DNA of 64,000 nt from Geobacter sp. UBA2189 (lineage in GTDB: Bacteria > Desulfobacterota > Desulfuromonadia > Geobacterales > Pseudopelobacteraceae): positions 124,001-188,000 of the forward strand of contig DCVL01000043.1 of NCBI GenBank assembly GCA_002328035.1. Direction: 5' to 3'. Both the position numbers and the translations under genes were made by a program. Every line of letters starts with the position of its first letter. Within the stretch, counting starts at the first letter, position 1. The notes beneath the pieces were generated by a model. The model saw nothing but the letters and a program-made list of their open reading frames with translations. It ran no database searches and was not told the DNA's origin. Below are positions 43,439 through 51,965 of the stretch, in pieces.

Positions 43439-45076
43439 CTAGTAATCCATACCGCCCATGCCGCCCATACCGCCAGGCATTGCAGGCATAGGTGAATCCT
43501 TCTTAGGCTTTTCTGCAATCATGCACTCTGTGGTAAGCATCAGGCCTGCAACTGAAGATGCGTTCTGCAGAGCACAGCGGGAAACCTTGGTCGGATCGAT
43601 AATACCGGCCTGCAGCATATCAACATATGTGTCATCGGCAGCGTTATAGCCGAAGGCATCCTTGCCATTCTTCACCCTGTCAACAACTATTGATGCGTCA
43701 ATGCCGGCATTGTCGGCAATCTGACGGATTGGCGCCTCAAGGGAGTTTTTGATGATGGTAACGCCAAACTGCTGCTCTGCCTCAAGCTTGAGATCTTCAA
43801 GGGCTGAAAGTGCACGGAGGTAAGCAACGCCGCCACCAGGGACAATACCTTCGTCAACAGCAGCGCGGGTAGCATGAAGTGCATCTTCAACGCGAGCCTT
43901 CTTCTCTTTCATCTCGGTCTCTGTTGCAGCGCCAACCTTGATAACGGCTACGCCGCCAACCAGTTTGGCCAGGCGCTCCTGGAGTTTTTCACGATCATAG
44001 TCAGAGCTGGTGTCCTCCACCTGAGCGCGGATCTGCTTTACGCGACCCTGAATATCTGCATCTGAGCCATCACCGTCAATGATGGTTGTGTTGTCCTTAT
44101 CAACAACTATACGCTTTGCACGACCAAGCATATCCATAGTGGCATTCTCAAGCTTGAAGCCCATCTCTTCGGAGATAACCTTGCCGCCTGTAAGTACAGC
44201 GATATCTTCAAGCATAGCCTTACGACGATCACCAAAGCCGGGTGCCTTTACGGCGCAGACATTCAAAACACCACGCAGCTTGTTGACAACCAGGGTAGCC
44301 AAAGCCTCACCTTCGATATCTTCAGCGATTATCATTAGAGGACGGCCTGACTTTGCGGTCTGCTCAAGTATAGGCAGCATATCCTTCATACTGGAGATCT
44401 TCTTGTCATAGATCAGGATGATGGCATTCTCAAGGGTTGCCTCCATCCGCTCTGGATCGGACACAAAGTAAGGGGAGAGATAGCCGCGATCAAACTGCAT
44501 ACCTTCAACAGTCTCAAGGCTGGTTTCCATTGCCTTTGCTTCCTCAACGGTAATTACACCTTCCTTGCCAACCTTTTCCATTGCCTCAGCAATAATATCG
44601 CCGATGGTCTTGTCGTTATTGGCAGAGATGGTTCCAACCTGTGCGATCTCTTTATGATCCTTGATAGGCTTGGAGATCTTCTGCAGCTCGGCAACAATTG
44701 CCTCAACTGACCTGTCAATGCCACGCTTCAGTTCCATGGGGTTGTGACCGGCAGCAACCAGCTTGGCTCCCTGACGGTATATTGCCTGAGCAAGCACAGT
44801 AGCAGTGGTAGTGCCGTCACCTGCTACATCAGAGGTCTTGGAAGCAACCTCCTTAACCAGTTGTGCGCCCATATTCTCGAACTTGTTCTCAAGCTCGATC
44901 TCTTTGGCAACAGAAACGCCATCCTTGGTGATCAGTGGTGAGCCAAATGACTTCTCGATAATAACGTTACGACCTTTAGGACCCAAGGTAACTTTTACGG
45001 CGTCAGCCAGAGCGTTGACACCTTTCAGGATAGCGTTACGGCCGTCCTCGTTAAAACGGATTTCTTTTGCAGACAT
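43439..45076 (-). CDS. groEL: Chaperonin GroEL
   Basis: A 545-aa chaperonin subunit. It opens MSAKEIRFNEDGRNAILKG, holds the ATP-binding GDGTTTATVLAQ (about residues 86-97), and ends with the GGM repeats (PGGMGGMGGMDY). Length is that of typical GroEL. A GGAGGAG precedes the ATG. It is downstream of groES in the usual order, 116 nt apart. Confidence 0.99.
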   Translation of the reverse strand: MSAKEIRFNEDGRNAILKGVNALADAVKVTLGPKGRNVIIEKSFGSPLITKDGVSVAKEIELENKFENMGAQLVKEVASKTSDVAGDGTTTATVLAQAIYRQGAKLVAAGHNPMELKRGIDRSVEAIVAELQKISKPIKDHKEIAQVGTISANNDKTIGDIIAEAMEKVGKEGVITVEEAKAMETSLETVEGMQFDRGYLSPYFVSDPERMEATLENAIILIYDKKISSMKDMLPILEQTAKSGRPLMIIAEDIEGEALATLVVNKLRGVLNVCAVKAPGFGDRRKAMLEDIAVLTGGKVISEEMGFKLENATMDMLGRAKRIVVDKDNTTIIDGDGSDADIQGRVKQIRAQVEDTSSDYDREKLQERLAKLVGGVAVIKVGAATETEMKEKKARVEDALHATRAAVDEGIVPGGGVAYLRALSALEDLKLEAEQQFGVTIIKNSLEAPIRQIADNAGIDASIVVDRVKNGKDAFGYNAADDTYVDMLQAGIIDPTKVSRCALQNASSVAGLMLTTECMIAEKPKKDSPMPAMPGGMGGMGGMDY

Positions 45077-45192
45077 GTTCTATTCTCCTCCGAAATTTTA
45101 GTTGATATTTTTTAACGCAATAGATTGAAAGAAAGACCCCAAATCAGAATATTATAAAAGTTTTTCCTAAAGTCTTTGCGTTGAAGCAGGCC

Positions 45193-45483
45193 TTAGTTCT
45201 CAATTACAGCAAGGATATCATCTTCACGCATCATAAGAAACTCTTCGCCGTCAACCTTAACCTCGGTACCGGCATACTTGCCAAACAGCACTGAATCGCC
45301 AACCTTTACATCCAGTGGAGAAACCTTGCCTTCATCGTTTTTCTTACCATTACCTGCAGCAATTACCTCGCCCTTCTGTGGCTTCTCTTTAGCTGTGTCA
45401 GGGATAAAAAGTCCACCTGCAGTCTTCTCTTCTCCATCAAGGCGTTTTACAATGATACGGTCATGAAGCGGTCTCAGTTTCAT
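45193..45483 (-). CDS. groES: Co-chaperonin GroES
   Basis: A 96-aa cap protein. MKLRPLHDRIIVKRL at the start, the mobile loop EEKTAGGLFIPDTAKEKP that contacts GroEL, and VLFGKYAGTEVKVDGEE all match GroES. It is the first gene of the groESL operon and follows a CIRCE element. Confidence 0.99.
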   Translation of the reverse strand: MKLRPLHDRIIVKRLDGEEKTAGGLFIPDTAKEKPQKGEVIAAGNGKKNDEGKVSPLDVKVGDSVLFGKYAGTEVKVDGEEFLMMREDDILAVIEN

Positions 45484-45532
45484 TTGGTACTTCTCCTTTC
45501 ATATTGTTTGTGGTGGTTTGCCATGTTGTTTG

Positions 45533-45559
45533 CTAGCACTCTTTAAGAGCGAGTGCTAA
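45533..45559. promoter_or_regulatory. CIRCE operator (HrcA binding site)
   Basis: CTAGCACTC (45533-45541), a 9-nt spacer, and GAGTGCTAA (45551-45559) match the CIRCE consensus with one mismatch in the left arm. HrcA binds it to repress groESL at normal temperature. It lies about 50 nt before the groES ATG and covers the region just after the predicted transcription start. Confidence 0.93.
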
Positions 45560-45567
45560 CGAGGCAG

Positions 45568-45596
45568 AATATATCCATGTAACGATCAAAAATCAA
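45568..45596 (-). promoter_or_regulatory. Vegetative promoter of groESL
   Basis: On the minus strand TTGATT (45596-45591) and TATATT (45573-45568) are 17 nt apart. Transcription should begin close to 45560, at the edge of the CIRCE element, so HrcA would block the start site directly. Confidence 0.7.
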
Positions 45597-45615
45597 GGGG
45601 GAGTTTTATTTTTTT

Positions 45616-45624
45616 TGCTATAAT
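45616..45624 (+). promoter_or_regulatory. Extended -10 promoter of ligA
   Basis: TGCTATAAT, an extended -10 box, lies 30 nt before the ligA ATG; no good -35 is visible. It is divergent from the groESL promoter. Confidence 0.5.
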
Positions 45625-45654
45625 ACTCAGCAGTCAAAACAATAAGGAGATTTT

Positions 45655-47718
45655 ATGCAGCAACTTTCCCTGCTTGAGACGAATACTTCCGAAGACAGTC
45701 AACAGGTTAGGGCAATCGAACTGCGCCACTTGCTGTCGCACCACAATAAACTCTATTACGAACAGGACGCTCCGGAAATCAGTGATGCAGAATACGATGC
45801 CCTGTTTCGCGAACTTCAATCATTGGAATCTACAAGACCAGACCTTCTCGTTTATGACTCCCCCACATTACGGGTTGGAGGCACACCGCTTGAGCGGTTT
45901 GTCCAGGTGCGCCACAGACAACCGATGCTCTCTCTTGAAAATGCCCTTTCTGAAGAGGAAATACGAGCTTTTGAAGTTAAGATCCGCAATATGCTCGCTC
46001 TTCCGGATACGCTATCCCTGACATATCAATGCGAACCAAAGATGGATGGACTGGCAATTGAGCTGGTTTATCTGAACGGTATTCTCAACCAGGCTTCCAC
46101 CCGAGGTGATGGCGAGGTAGGCGAGGATGTTACGGCAAATGTACGGACAATCCGAAATATCCCACTTCAGCTTAAAGGTACAGATCTGCCTGAACTTCTT
46201 GAGGTCAGGGGGGAGGTATATCTTCCGCTTTCAGCCTTCCAGAAACTTAACGCCCGGCGCCAGGAGGCAGGTGAAAGCGTATTTGCCAATCCAAGAAATG
46301 CCGCTGCCGGTTCCATACGCCAGTTGGATCCAAGAGTTGTTGCCAGACGCCCATTGGCAATGGTCTGCTATGGCGTGGGCACGATAGAAAGAGGGGCAAG
46401 AGGCGATGGAAAGGGGGTAAGAACCCAGACTGATCTGATTAATCAACTGGCAGAATGGGGACTGCCGGTAAGTAATGAGACAAGAACCGTAAACGGTGTG
46501 GAAGAACTTATCTACTGCTTTAATGATCTGCAAGAACGCCGTGACTCTCTGCAATACGAGATTGACGGCATGGTGGCAAAACTGGATGATCTCACACTAC
46601 AGATGGAGCTTGGAGCAAAGAGCCGTTCACCCCGCTGGGCCATTGCCTGTAAATTTCCCCCTCGCCAGTCCAGAACCAAAATCAACGACATACTCCTCTC
46701 CGTTGGCAGAACCGGCGTAATAACACCTGTAGCCATCCTGGAACCGGTGGAACTTTCCGGAGTAACGGTTTCTCGAGCCACCCTGCATAACTGGGACGAG
46801 ATGAGGCGCAAGGACATAAGGATTGGTGACACTGTGATTGTTGAAAGGGCTGGAGATGTAATTCCGGCTGTAGTCAAGGTACTGGAGGAAGAGCGAAGCG
46901 GTGCGGAAACTATTATGCAGGAACCTGAGCATTGTCCGGTATGCGGCTCAAAGGCGCTACGACTTGAAGGAGAAGCTGCGGTACGCTGCCAGGGCGGCCT
47001 CTCCTGCCCTCCTCAACTGGCTGAATCTGTCATCCATTTTGCCTCGCGTGATGCCATGAATATTGATGGGCTTGGATCAAAATATATTGAGCAGATGATA
47101 AACCTGGGGCTGGTAAAGGATGTCGCAGATCTCTACCAACTGAGATCTGATGATTTAATGCAGTTTGAACGGATGGGGGATAAGCTGGCAGAAAAGCTAC
47201 TGGCCGCCATAGAGGCCAGTAAAAACCAGGAACTTGCCCGTTTAATCTTTGCCCTCGGGATCAGGCATGTTGGCGAAAGAACCTCAAGGATTCTGGCTGA
47301 CAGATTTGGCAGCATAGAGAACCTTCAGAAATCAACTTTTGATGAGCTAACAGGCATACGTGATATTGGCTCTACAGTGGCAGCAAGTATCCGATCTTTT
47401 TTTGACACCCCCGCAAATCAGTCAGTCCTTAAAAGGCTTGAAGATGCCGGAGTTTCTCCCAGGTCTGCTCCAAAACAAACCGGTGGCAGACTTGAAGGAA
47501 AGACTTTTGTATTCACAGGAAGCCTTACCGGTTTTACCCGTGACGAAGCAAAGCAGATGGTTGAGACAGAGGGAGGAACTGTCACAGGGTCAGTATCAAG
47601 AAAGACAGACTATGTAGTTACCGGCAGCGATGCCGGTGGAAAACTTGAAAAAGCACGCTCACTGGGAGTAACTGTTATTACAGAGTCCGATTTTCTTGGA
47701 ATGTTAAAAAAAGATTGA
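45655..47718 (+). CDS. ligA: NAD-dependent DNA ligase LigA
   Basis: A 687-aa ligase that seals nicks in replication and repair. The N-terminal Ia domain has YYEQDAPEISDAEYDALF; the AMP-accepting Lys129 is in EPKMDGLA; then come an OB fold, a zinc finger with CPVCG and two later cysteines (about 424-447), helix-hairpin-helix repeats (DELTGIRDIGSTVA), and a BRCT domain (FVFTGSLTGFTRDEAK) at the end. ATG 45655 has AAGGAG at correct spacing. Length and order are normal. Confidence 0.98.
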   Translation: MQQLSLLETNTSEDSQQVRAIELRHLLSHHNKLYYEQDAPEISDAEYDALFRELQSLESTRPDLLVYDSPTLRVGGTPLERFVQVRHRQPMLSLENALSEEEIRAFEVKIRNMLALPDTLSLTYQCEPKMDGLAIELVYLNGILNQASTRGDGEVGEDVTANVRTIRNIPLQLKGTDLPELLEVRGEVYLPLSAFQKLNARRQEAGESVFANPRNAAAGSIRQLDPRVVARRPLAMVCYGVGTIERGARGDGKGVRTQTDLINQLAEWGLPVSNETRTVNGVEELIYCFNDLQERRDSLQYEIDGMVAKLDDLTLQMELGAKSRSPRWAIACKFPPRQSRTKINDILLSVGRTGVITPVAILEPVELSGVTVSRATLHNWDEMRRKDIRIGDTVIVERAGDVIPAVVKVLEEERSGAETIMQEPEHCPVCGSKALRLEGEAAVRCQGGLSCPPQLAESVIHFASRDAMNIDGLGSKYIEQMINLGLVKDVADLYQLRSDDLMQFERMGDKLAEKLLAAIEASKNQELARLIFALGIRHVGERTSRILADRFGSIENLQKSTFDELTGIRDIGSTVAASIRSFFDTPANQSVLKRLEDAGVSPRSAPKQTGGRLEGKTFVFTGSLTGFTRDEAKQMVETEGGTVTGSVSRKTDYVVTGSDAGGKLEKARSLGVTVITESDFLGMLKKD

Positions 47719-47730
47719 TATAGTGCGGCA

Positions 47731-49080
47731 ATGAATCCCACCACTGTTATATATATCCTTTCATTTGTATGCTGCCTTGTGGTGGTAATATGCATTACAT
47801 CCACAATCCGTCATCGCAAAACCCTCTACTTGCGTCAGGAACATTACCGGAATCTGGCCGAGGCATCATTTGAGGCGATCCTTTTATCCCAAGACGGCAT
47901 TATATACGACTGCAACGAGCGAGCAGTTGAGATTACCGGATACTCGCGACAGGAACTTCTTGGAAAATCCATATATGGACTCGTCTCGCCCCGCTTTCAG
48001 AATATCGTTCAGGCTCATGTAGTAACAGGCTTTGATCAACCATATGAGATTGAGGGGATATTAAAGGACGGCAAACAGTGTCAACTTGAAGTCAGGGGCA
48101 AAACCTTTCAGTCAAATGGCCATACAATGAGAGCCTCAAGCATAAGGGATATAACCGCACGAAAGGCAGAAGAAGCTCAATTGCGTAAACTTTCAGCAGC
48201 AGTGGAACATAGTCCCGCCTCCATAGTAATCACAGACCTTGACGCAAACATAGAATATGTAAATCCGGCCTTCAGTCGGATGACCGGATACAGCATGGAG
48301 GAGGCGTTGGGGCAGAATCCCCGAATTCTAAAGGCTGGTGATCTGCCTGATGAACTTTACAAGGAATTATGGGATACCCTGCTTAGAGGTGAAGAATGGC
48401 GCGGAGAGTTCCACAACAAACGAAAAGATGGAAAACTATTCTGGGGAATGGCCTCAATATCCCCAATCTTCGACTCTGATGGTAAGACAACAAATTTTGT
48501 GGCCGTAAAGGAAGACTTTACAGAGCGAAAAGAGATGCAAGACAGGCTTGAACAGATGGCTCAGTTTGACATGTTGACAGGCCTCCCCAACAGAAGGATG
48601 TTCCTTGATCGCCTTGTTCAGACAGTAGCTCTTGCCCAAAGGAACGGCCAGCGCTTTGCCCTTCTATTTGTAGATCTTGATGGATTCAAGCTGATTAATG
48701 ACAAACATGGGCATGAGGCAGGAGACAGGGTTTTAAAGACCGTGGCCGCCCGCCTGTCCGCATGCGTACGAATATCTGATACGGTTGGCAGAATAGGGGG
48801 GGATGAGTTTACTGTAATTCTTGGTTCTCTCACAAATCACAGTGATGCCGGTCAGGTGGCCGAAAAAATACTCTCTGCGATGAAACGTCCGATAACCCTG
48901 CCCGAAGGTGGAAGCGATTGCATCGGAGCCAGCATAGGAATAAGCGTATTCCCTGAAGATGCAGAGGATGGCAACGGACTGCTCGTCACTGCTGACAACG
49001 CCATGTATGAGGTTAAAAGAACAGGCAAGAACAATTACCGTTTTTACCAAGAAGAGGTAAAAGAAGGAAAGGATCTGTAA
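47731..49080 (+). CDS. Membrane-anchored PAS-PAS-GGDEF diguanylate cyclase
   Basis: A 449-aa protein: one membrane helix (about 5-24), PAS (35-145), PAS (155-265), and GGDEF (275-445). The active site is GGDEF (356-360), intact, and RISD (347-350) five residues earlier is a product-inhibition I-site. It should make c-di-GMP at the membrane. The second PAS is of the type with GYSMEEALGQNPRILK, common in oxygen or redox sensors, but no cofactor residue can be assigned. It follows ligA by 12 nt. Confidence 0.93.
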   Translation: MNPTTVIYILSFVCCLVVVICITSTIRHRKTLYLRQEHYRNLAEASFEAILLSQDGIIYDCNERAVEITGYSRQELLGKSIYGLVSPRFQNIVQAHVVTGFDQPYEIEGILKDGKQCQLEVRGKTFQSNGHTMRASSIRDITARKAEEAQLRKLSAAVEHSPASIVITDLDANIEYVNPAFSRMTGYSMEEALGQNPRILKAGDLPDELYKELWDTLLRGEEWRGEFHNKRKDGKLFWGMASISPIFDSDGKTTNFVAVKEDFTERKEMQDRLEQMAQFDMLTGLPNRRMFLDRLVQTVALAQRNGQRFALLFVDLDGFKLINDKHGHEAGDRVLKTVAARLSACVRISDTVGRIGGDEFTVILGSLTNHSDAGQVAEKILSAMKRPITLPEGGSDCIGASIGISVFPEDAEDGNGLLVTADNAMYEVKRTGKNNYRFYQEEVKEGKDL

Positions 49081-49210
49081 AAAGTTTTAGACCTGAACTC
49101 AATCCCCCCCACTGGTTAACAACGTTTTTTCCATTGAAGATTTACTCACTTTGTTGCAGGCTGAAATCCTTCAATAAGCCCAATCAAACGGACGATAAAA
49201 GGAAAAAGCC

Positions 49211-50158
49211 ATGCCCCGAATCTTTTCAGACAACCCCCAATCAATCGGCAACACGCCGCTAATAAGGCTTAGCAGGATCGCTCAAGGTTTACCTGCAACT
49301 ATCCTTGCAAAGGTTGAAGCACGCAACCCGACCTCCTCCATTAAATGCCGCGTTGGAGCAAATCTTGTCTGGGATGCCGAAAAACGAGGGGCACTAAAGC
49401 AGGGAATGGAGATAATTGAACCAACAAGCGGTAACACCGGTATTGCCCTTGCTTACACTGCCGCTGTTCGCGGTTACCACATAACCCTTACCATGCCAGA
49501 AACGATGAGCATTGAACGTCGCAAGCTTCTATCGCTTTTTGGCGCAAATCTTATTCTTACTCCAGGCAGCGCAGGGATGAACGGGGCTATCAATGTCGCC
49601 GAAGGAATGGCCGCAGCAGAGCCAAATCGTTTTTTTATTCCGCAACAGTTTAAAAATCCTGCCAATCCGCAGATCCATGAACTGACAACCGGCCCTGAAA
49701 TCTGGAGAGATACGGATGGCCGGATTGATATACTGGTGGCAGGGGTGGGAACCGGCGGCACAATCACAGGCATCTCCAGATACATAAAAAAACAGGCAGG
49801 CAGGCAGATACTCTCCGTAGCCGTAGAGCCTGCCGAAAGCCCTGTAATAACGCAACATCTGTCAGGTGTACCATTAAAGCCGGGGCCTCATACAATTCAG
49901 GGAATCGGGGCAGGCTTCATACCTGATATACTGGATCTGAACTTGATTGACAGGGTTGAACAGATAGCAGGCGAGGAGGCAATTCATTTTGCCAGAAGGC
50001 TTGCACGCGAAGAAGGAATTCCGGCAGGGATATCAAGCGGAGCCGCAGTTGCCGCCGCAGTCAGGCTTGCTTCAGATGAGACCTTTACCGGCAAAACCAT
50101 AGTCGTAATACTGCCAGACGGCGCCGAACGCTACCTCTCAACTCCCCTCTTTGATTGA
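49211..50158 (+). CDS. cysK: Cysteine synthase (O-acetylserine sulfhydrylase)
   Basis: A 315-aa PLP enzyme joining sulfide to O-acetylserine. The cofactor lysine is Lys45 in TSSIKCRVG, the substrate loop is EPTSGNTGIALA, and the phosphate-binding loop is GVGTGGTITG. CysK proteins usually read SVKDR at the lysine; here it is SIKCR. C-terminal PDGAERYLSTPLF is typical of CysK. The ribosome site AAAGGAA precedes ATG 49211. Confidence 0.95.
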   Translation: MPRIFSDNPQSIGNTPLIRLSRIAQGLPATILAKVEARNPTSSIKCRVGANLVWDAEKRGALKQGMEIIEPTSGNTGIALAYTAAVRGYHITLTMPETMSIERRKLLSLFGANLILTPGSAGMNGAINVAEGMAAAEPNRFFIPQQFKNPANPQIHELTTGPEIWRDTDGRIDILVAGVGTGGTITGISRYIKKQAGRQILSVAVEPAESPVITQHLSGVPLKPGPHTIQGIGAGFIPDILDLNLIDRVEQIAGEEAIHFARRLAREEGIPAGISSGAAVAAAVRLASDETFTGKTIVVILPDGAERYLSTPLFD

Positions 50159-50247
50159 AAAACAGATTCCGGCTAATTGTATTCCGTGATACTAACTCTT
50201 TTGCAAGAGGTTCATAAAATGGCAACGATCTTTGGGAGTCTTTTAAC

Positions 50248-50781
50248 ATGGCCAATAACATACTGATTACCGGAGGAGCCAGAAGCGGCAAGAGCCATCT
50301 TGCCGAAGAACTGGCAACCGGATATGGCGGTTCTCTCTGCTATCTGGCAACTGCCCAGGCGCTTGACGTAGAGATGAAAGAACGAATTGATAGGCATCGC
50401 CAAAGACGTGGCGACAAATGGGAAACCATAGAGGAACCGTTGATGATTCCCCAGACCCTGGCTCGTATTGACGGGATCTACAACGTAATCCTTCTGGACT
50501 GCATCACTCTCTGGCTTTCCAACATGTTGCTCTCTCACGATGAAAACAACCCTGACGCCGAGGAACAGGTCCTGAGCCACCTGCACCGCCTGGCCTCAAC
50601 CCTAAGAAACCTATCCACACCTGTGATTATAGTCACAAACGAAGTCGGACAGGGTATCGTGCCGGACAACCGCCTTGCCAGACTTTACAGGGACATAGCC
50701 GGACAGGCCAACCAGATACTTGCCGGATGCTGTAGCAGTGTATATATCTGCATCAGCGGCATTCCGCTGAAACTGAAGTAG
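50248..50781 (+). CDS. cobU: Adenosylcobinamide kinase / guanylyltransferase CobU
   Basis: A 177-aa enzyme of B12 nucleotide-loop assembly, which phosphorylates cobinamide and transfers GMP to it. The P-loop is GGARSGKS (about 8-15), with YLATAQALDVEMKERIDRHRQRR and WETIEEP, and later NEVGQGIVPDNRLARLYRD, all CobU landmarks. It is followed by cobT after 115 nt. Confidence 0.95.
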   Translation: MANNILITGGARSGKSHLAEELATGYGGSLCYLATAQALDVEMKERIDRHRQRRGDKWETIEEPLMIPQTLARIDGIYNVILLDCITLWLSNMLLSHDENNPDAEEQVLSHLHRLASTLRNLSTPVIIVTNEVGQGIVPDNRLARLYRDIAGQANQILAGCCSSVYICISGIPLKLK

Positions 50782-50896
50782 ATCCCAACTCTTTTAGAAT
50801 TAGCTGGAGCTTTATGAAACTCTTTTTAACAACACCGGCCAAATCAAAAGGTCTGATTTTGTCAACAATACAAAAGAACTACGACAAGGAAACAAA

Positions 50897-51955
50897 ATGA
50901 ATCTACTTGAAACAACCCTTTCTCGCATTTTACCGATTGATACAGAACTGCTGGAGCAGACGCAGGCAAGACTCGATAACAAGACCAAGCCGTTAGGATC
51001 ATTGGGGCGTCTTGAGGAGTTTGCCCGTAAAACAGTGGCTATTACCGGTAAGACCGAGCCGGATCTGTCAAAGAAGGTTATATTTACCTTTGCCGGAGAC
51101 CACGGGGTTGTTGAGGAAGGTGTCTCGGCTTTTCCAAAAGAGGTTACTCCGCAGATGGTGTTAAATATCCTTCAGGGTGGAGCTGGAGTTACCGTGCTTG
51201 CGCACCACTCAGGGGCAGAGGTAAGGGTGGTAGATGTAGGAGTTGATTTTGATTTTGAACCGACTCCAGGACTTATTGATATGAAGGTGGCAAAGGGAAC
51301 CCGAAATCTTGCCAAAGGCCCTGCCATGACTCTTGAAGAGACGTTACAGGCTATCAATGTCGGGATAAAACTGTCCAATCAGTGCAAAGAAGAAGGGATT
51401 GGACTGGTGGGCACCGGTGAAATGGGGATTGGCAATACAACCCCTTCATCAGCTATCATCGCGGCCATCGGTGGTTTTTCACCGGAGCAGGTCACCCACA
51501 GAGGCACAGGGATAAACGACAGGAGCCTTCAGGTAAAGGTTAACACCATCAAGCGTGGACTGGAGGTAAATACCCCGGATCCCTCGGATCCGCTCGATGT
51601 TCTGACGAAGGTAGGCGGGCTTGAGATAGCGGCTATTACCGGCCTGGTACTTGGTTGTGCAGCCAACCGGATACCTGTTGTTGTTGACGGGTTCATCTCC
51701 ACAGCCGGCGCCCTTATCGCCTCAGAGTTGAACAAAAATGTCCGTGATTACATCTTTGCTGCCCATGAGTCGGTAGAGATCGGACATCGTTTTATGCTGG
51801 ATCGTATAGATATAAAACCTCTGCTGAACCTGGAGATGCGTCTTGGGGAAGGCACAGGCGCCGCGCTGGCCATGCATCTGATTGAGGCAGGTGTAAAGAT
51901 CCTTCTGGAAATGGCGACTTTTGAACAGGCCGGGGTTGCAGGACAACAGGAATAA
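50897..51955 (+). CDS. cobT: Nicotinate-nucleotide--dimethylbenzimidazole phosphoribosyltransferase
   Basis: A 352-aa enzyme that activates the lower ligand base of cobalamin. FTFAGDHGVVEEGVSAFPKEVTPQMV near the N-terminus, GIGLVGTGEMGIGNTTPSSA in the middle, and the catalytic glutamate region LNLEMRLGEGTGAALAM near the end are all CobT signatures. cobS and cobC are not adjacent in this window. Confidence 0.97.
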   Translation: MNLLETTLSRILPIDTELLEQTQARLDNKTKPLGSLGRLEEFARKTVAITGKTEPDLSKKVIFTFAGDHGVVEEGVSAFPKEVTPQMVLNILQGGAGVTVLAHHSGAEVRVVDVGVDFDFEPTPGLIDMKVAKGTRNLAKGPAMTLEETLQAINVGIKLSNQCKEEGIGLVGTGEMGIGNTTPSSAIIAAIGGFSPEQVTHRGTGINDRSLQVKVNTIKRGLEVNTPDPSDPLDVLTKVGGLEIAAITGLVLGCAANRIPVVVDGFISTAGALIASELNKNVRDYIFAAHESVEIGHRFMLDRIDIKPLLNLEMRLGEGTGAALAMHLIEAGVKILLEMATFEQAGVAGQQE

Positions 51956-51965
51956 TCGGGATATT

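Noticed and set aside
43273..43518. Upstream extension of the mshI-like frame into groEL
   Set aside because: It would overlap groEL by about 80 nt and the added residues do not resemble MshI or a signal sequence; ATG 43272 fits better.
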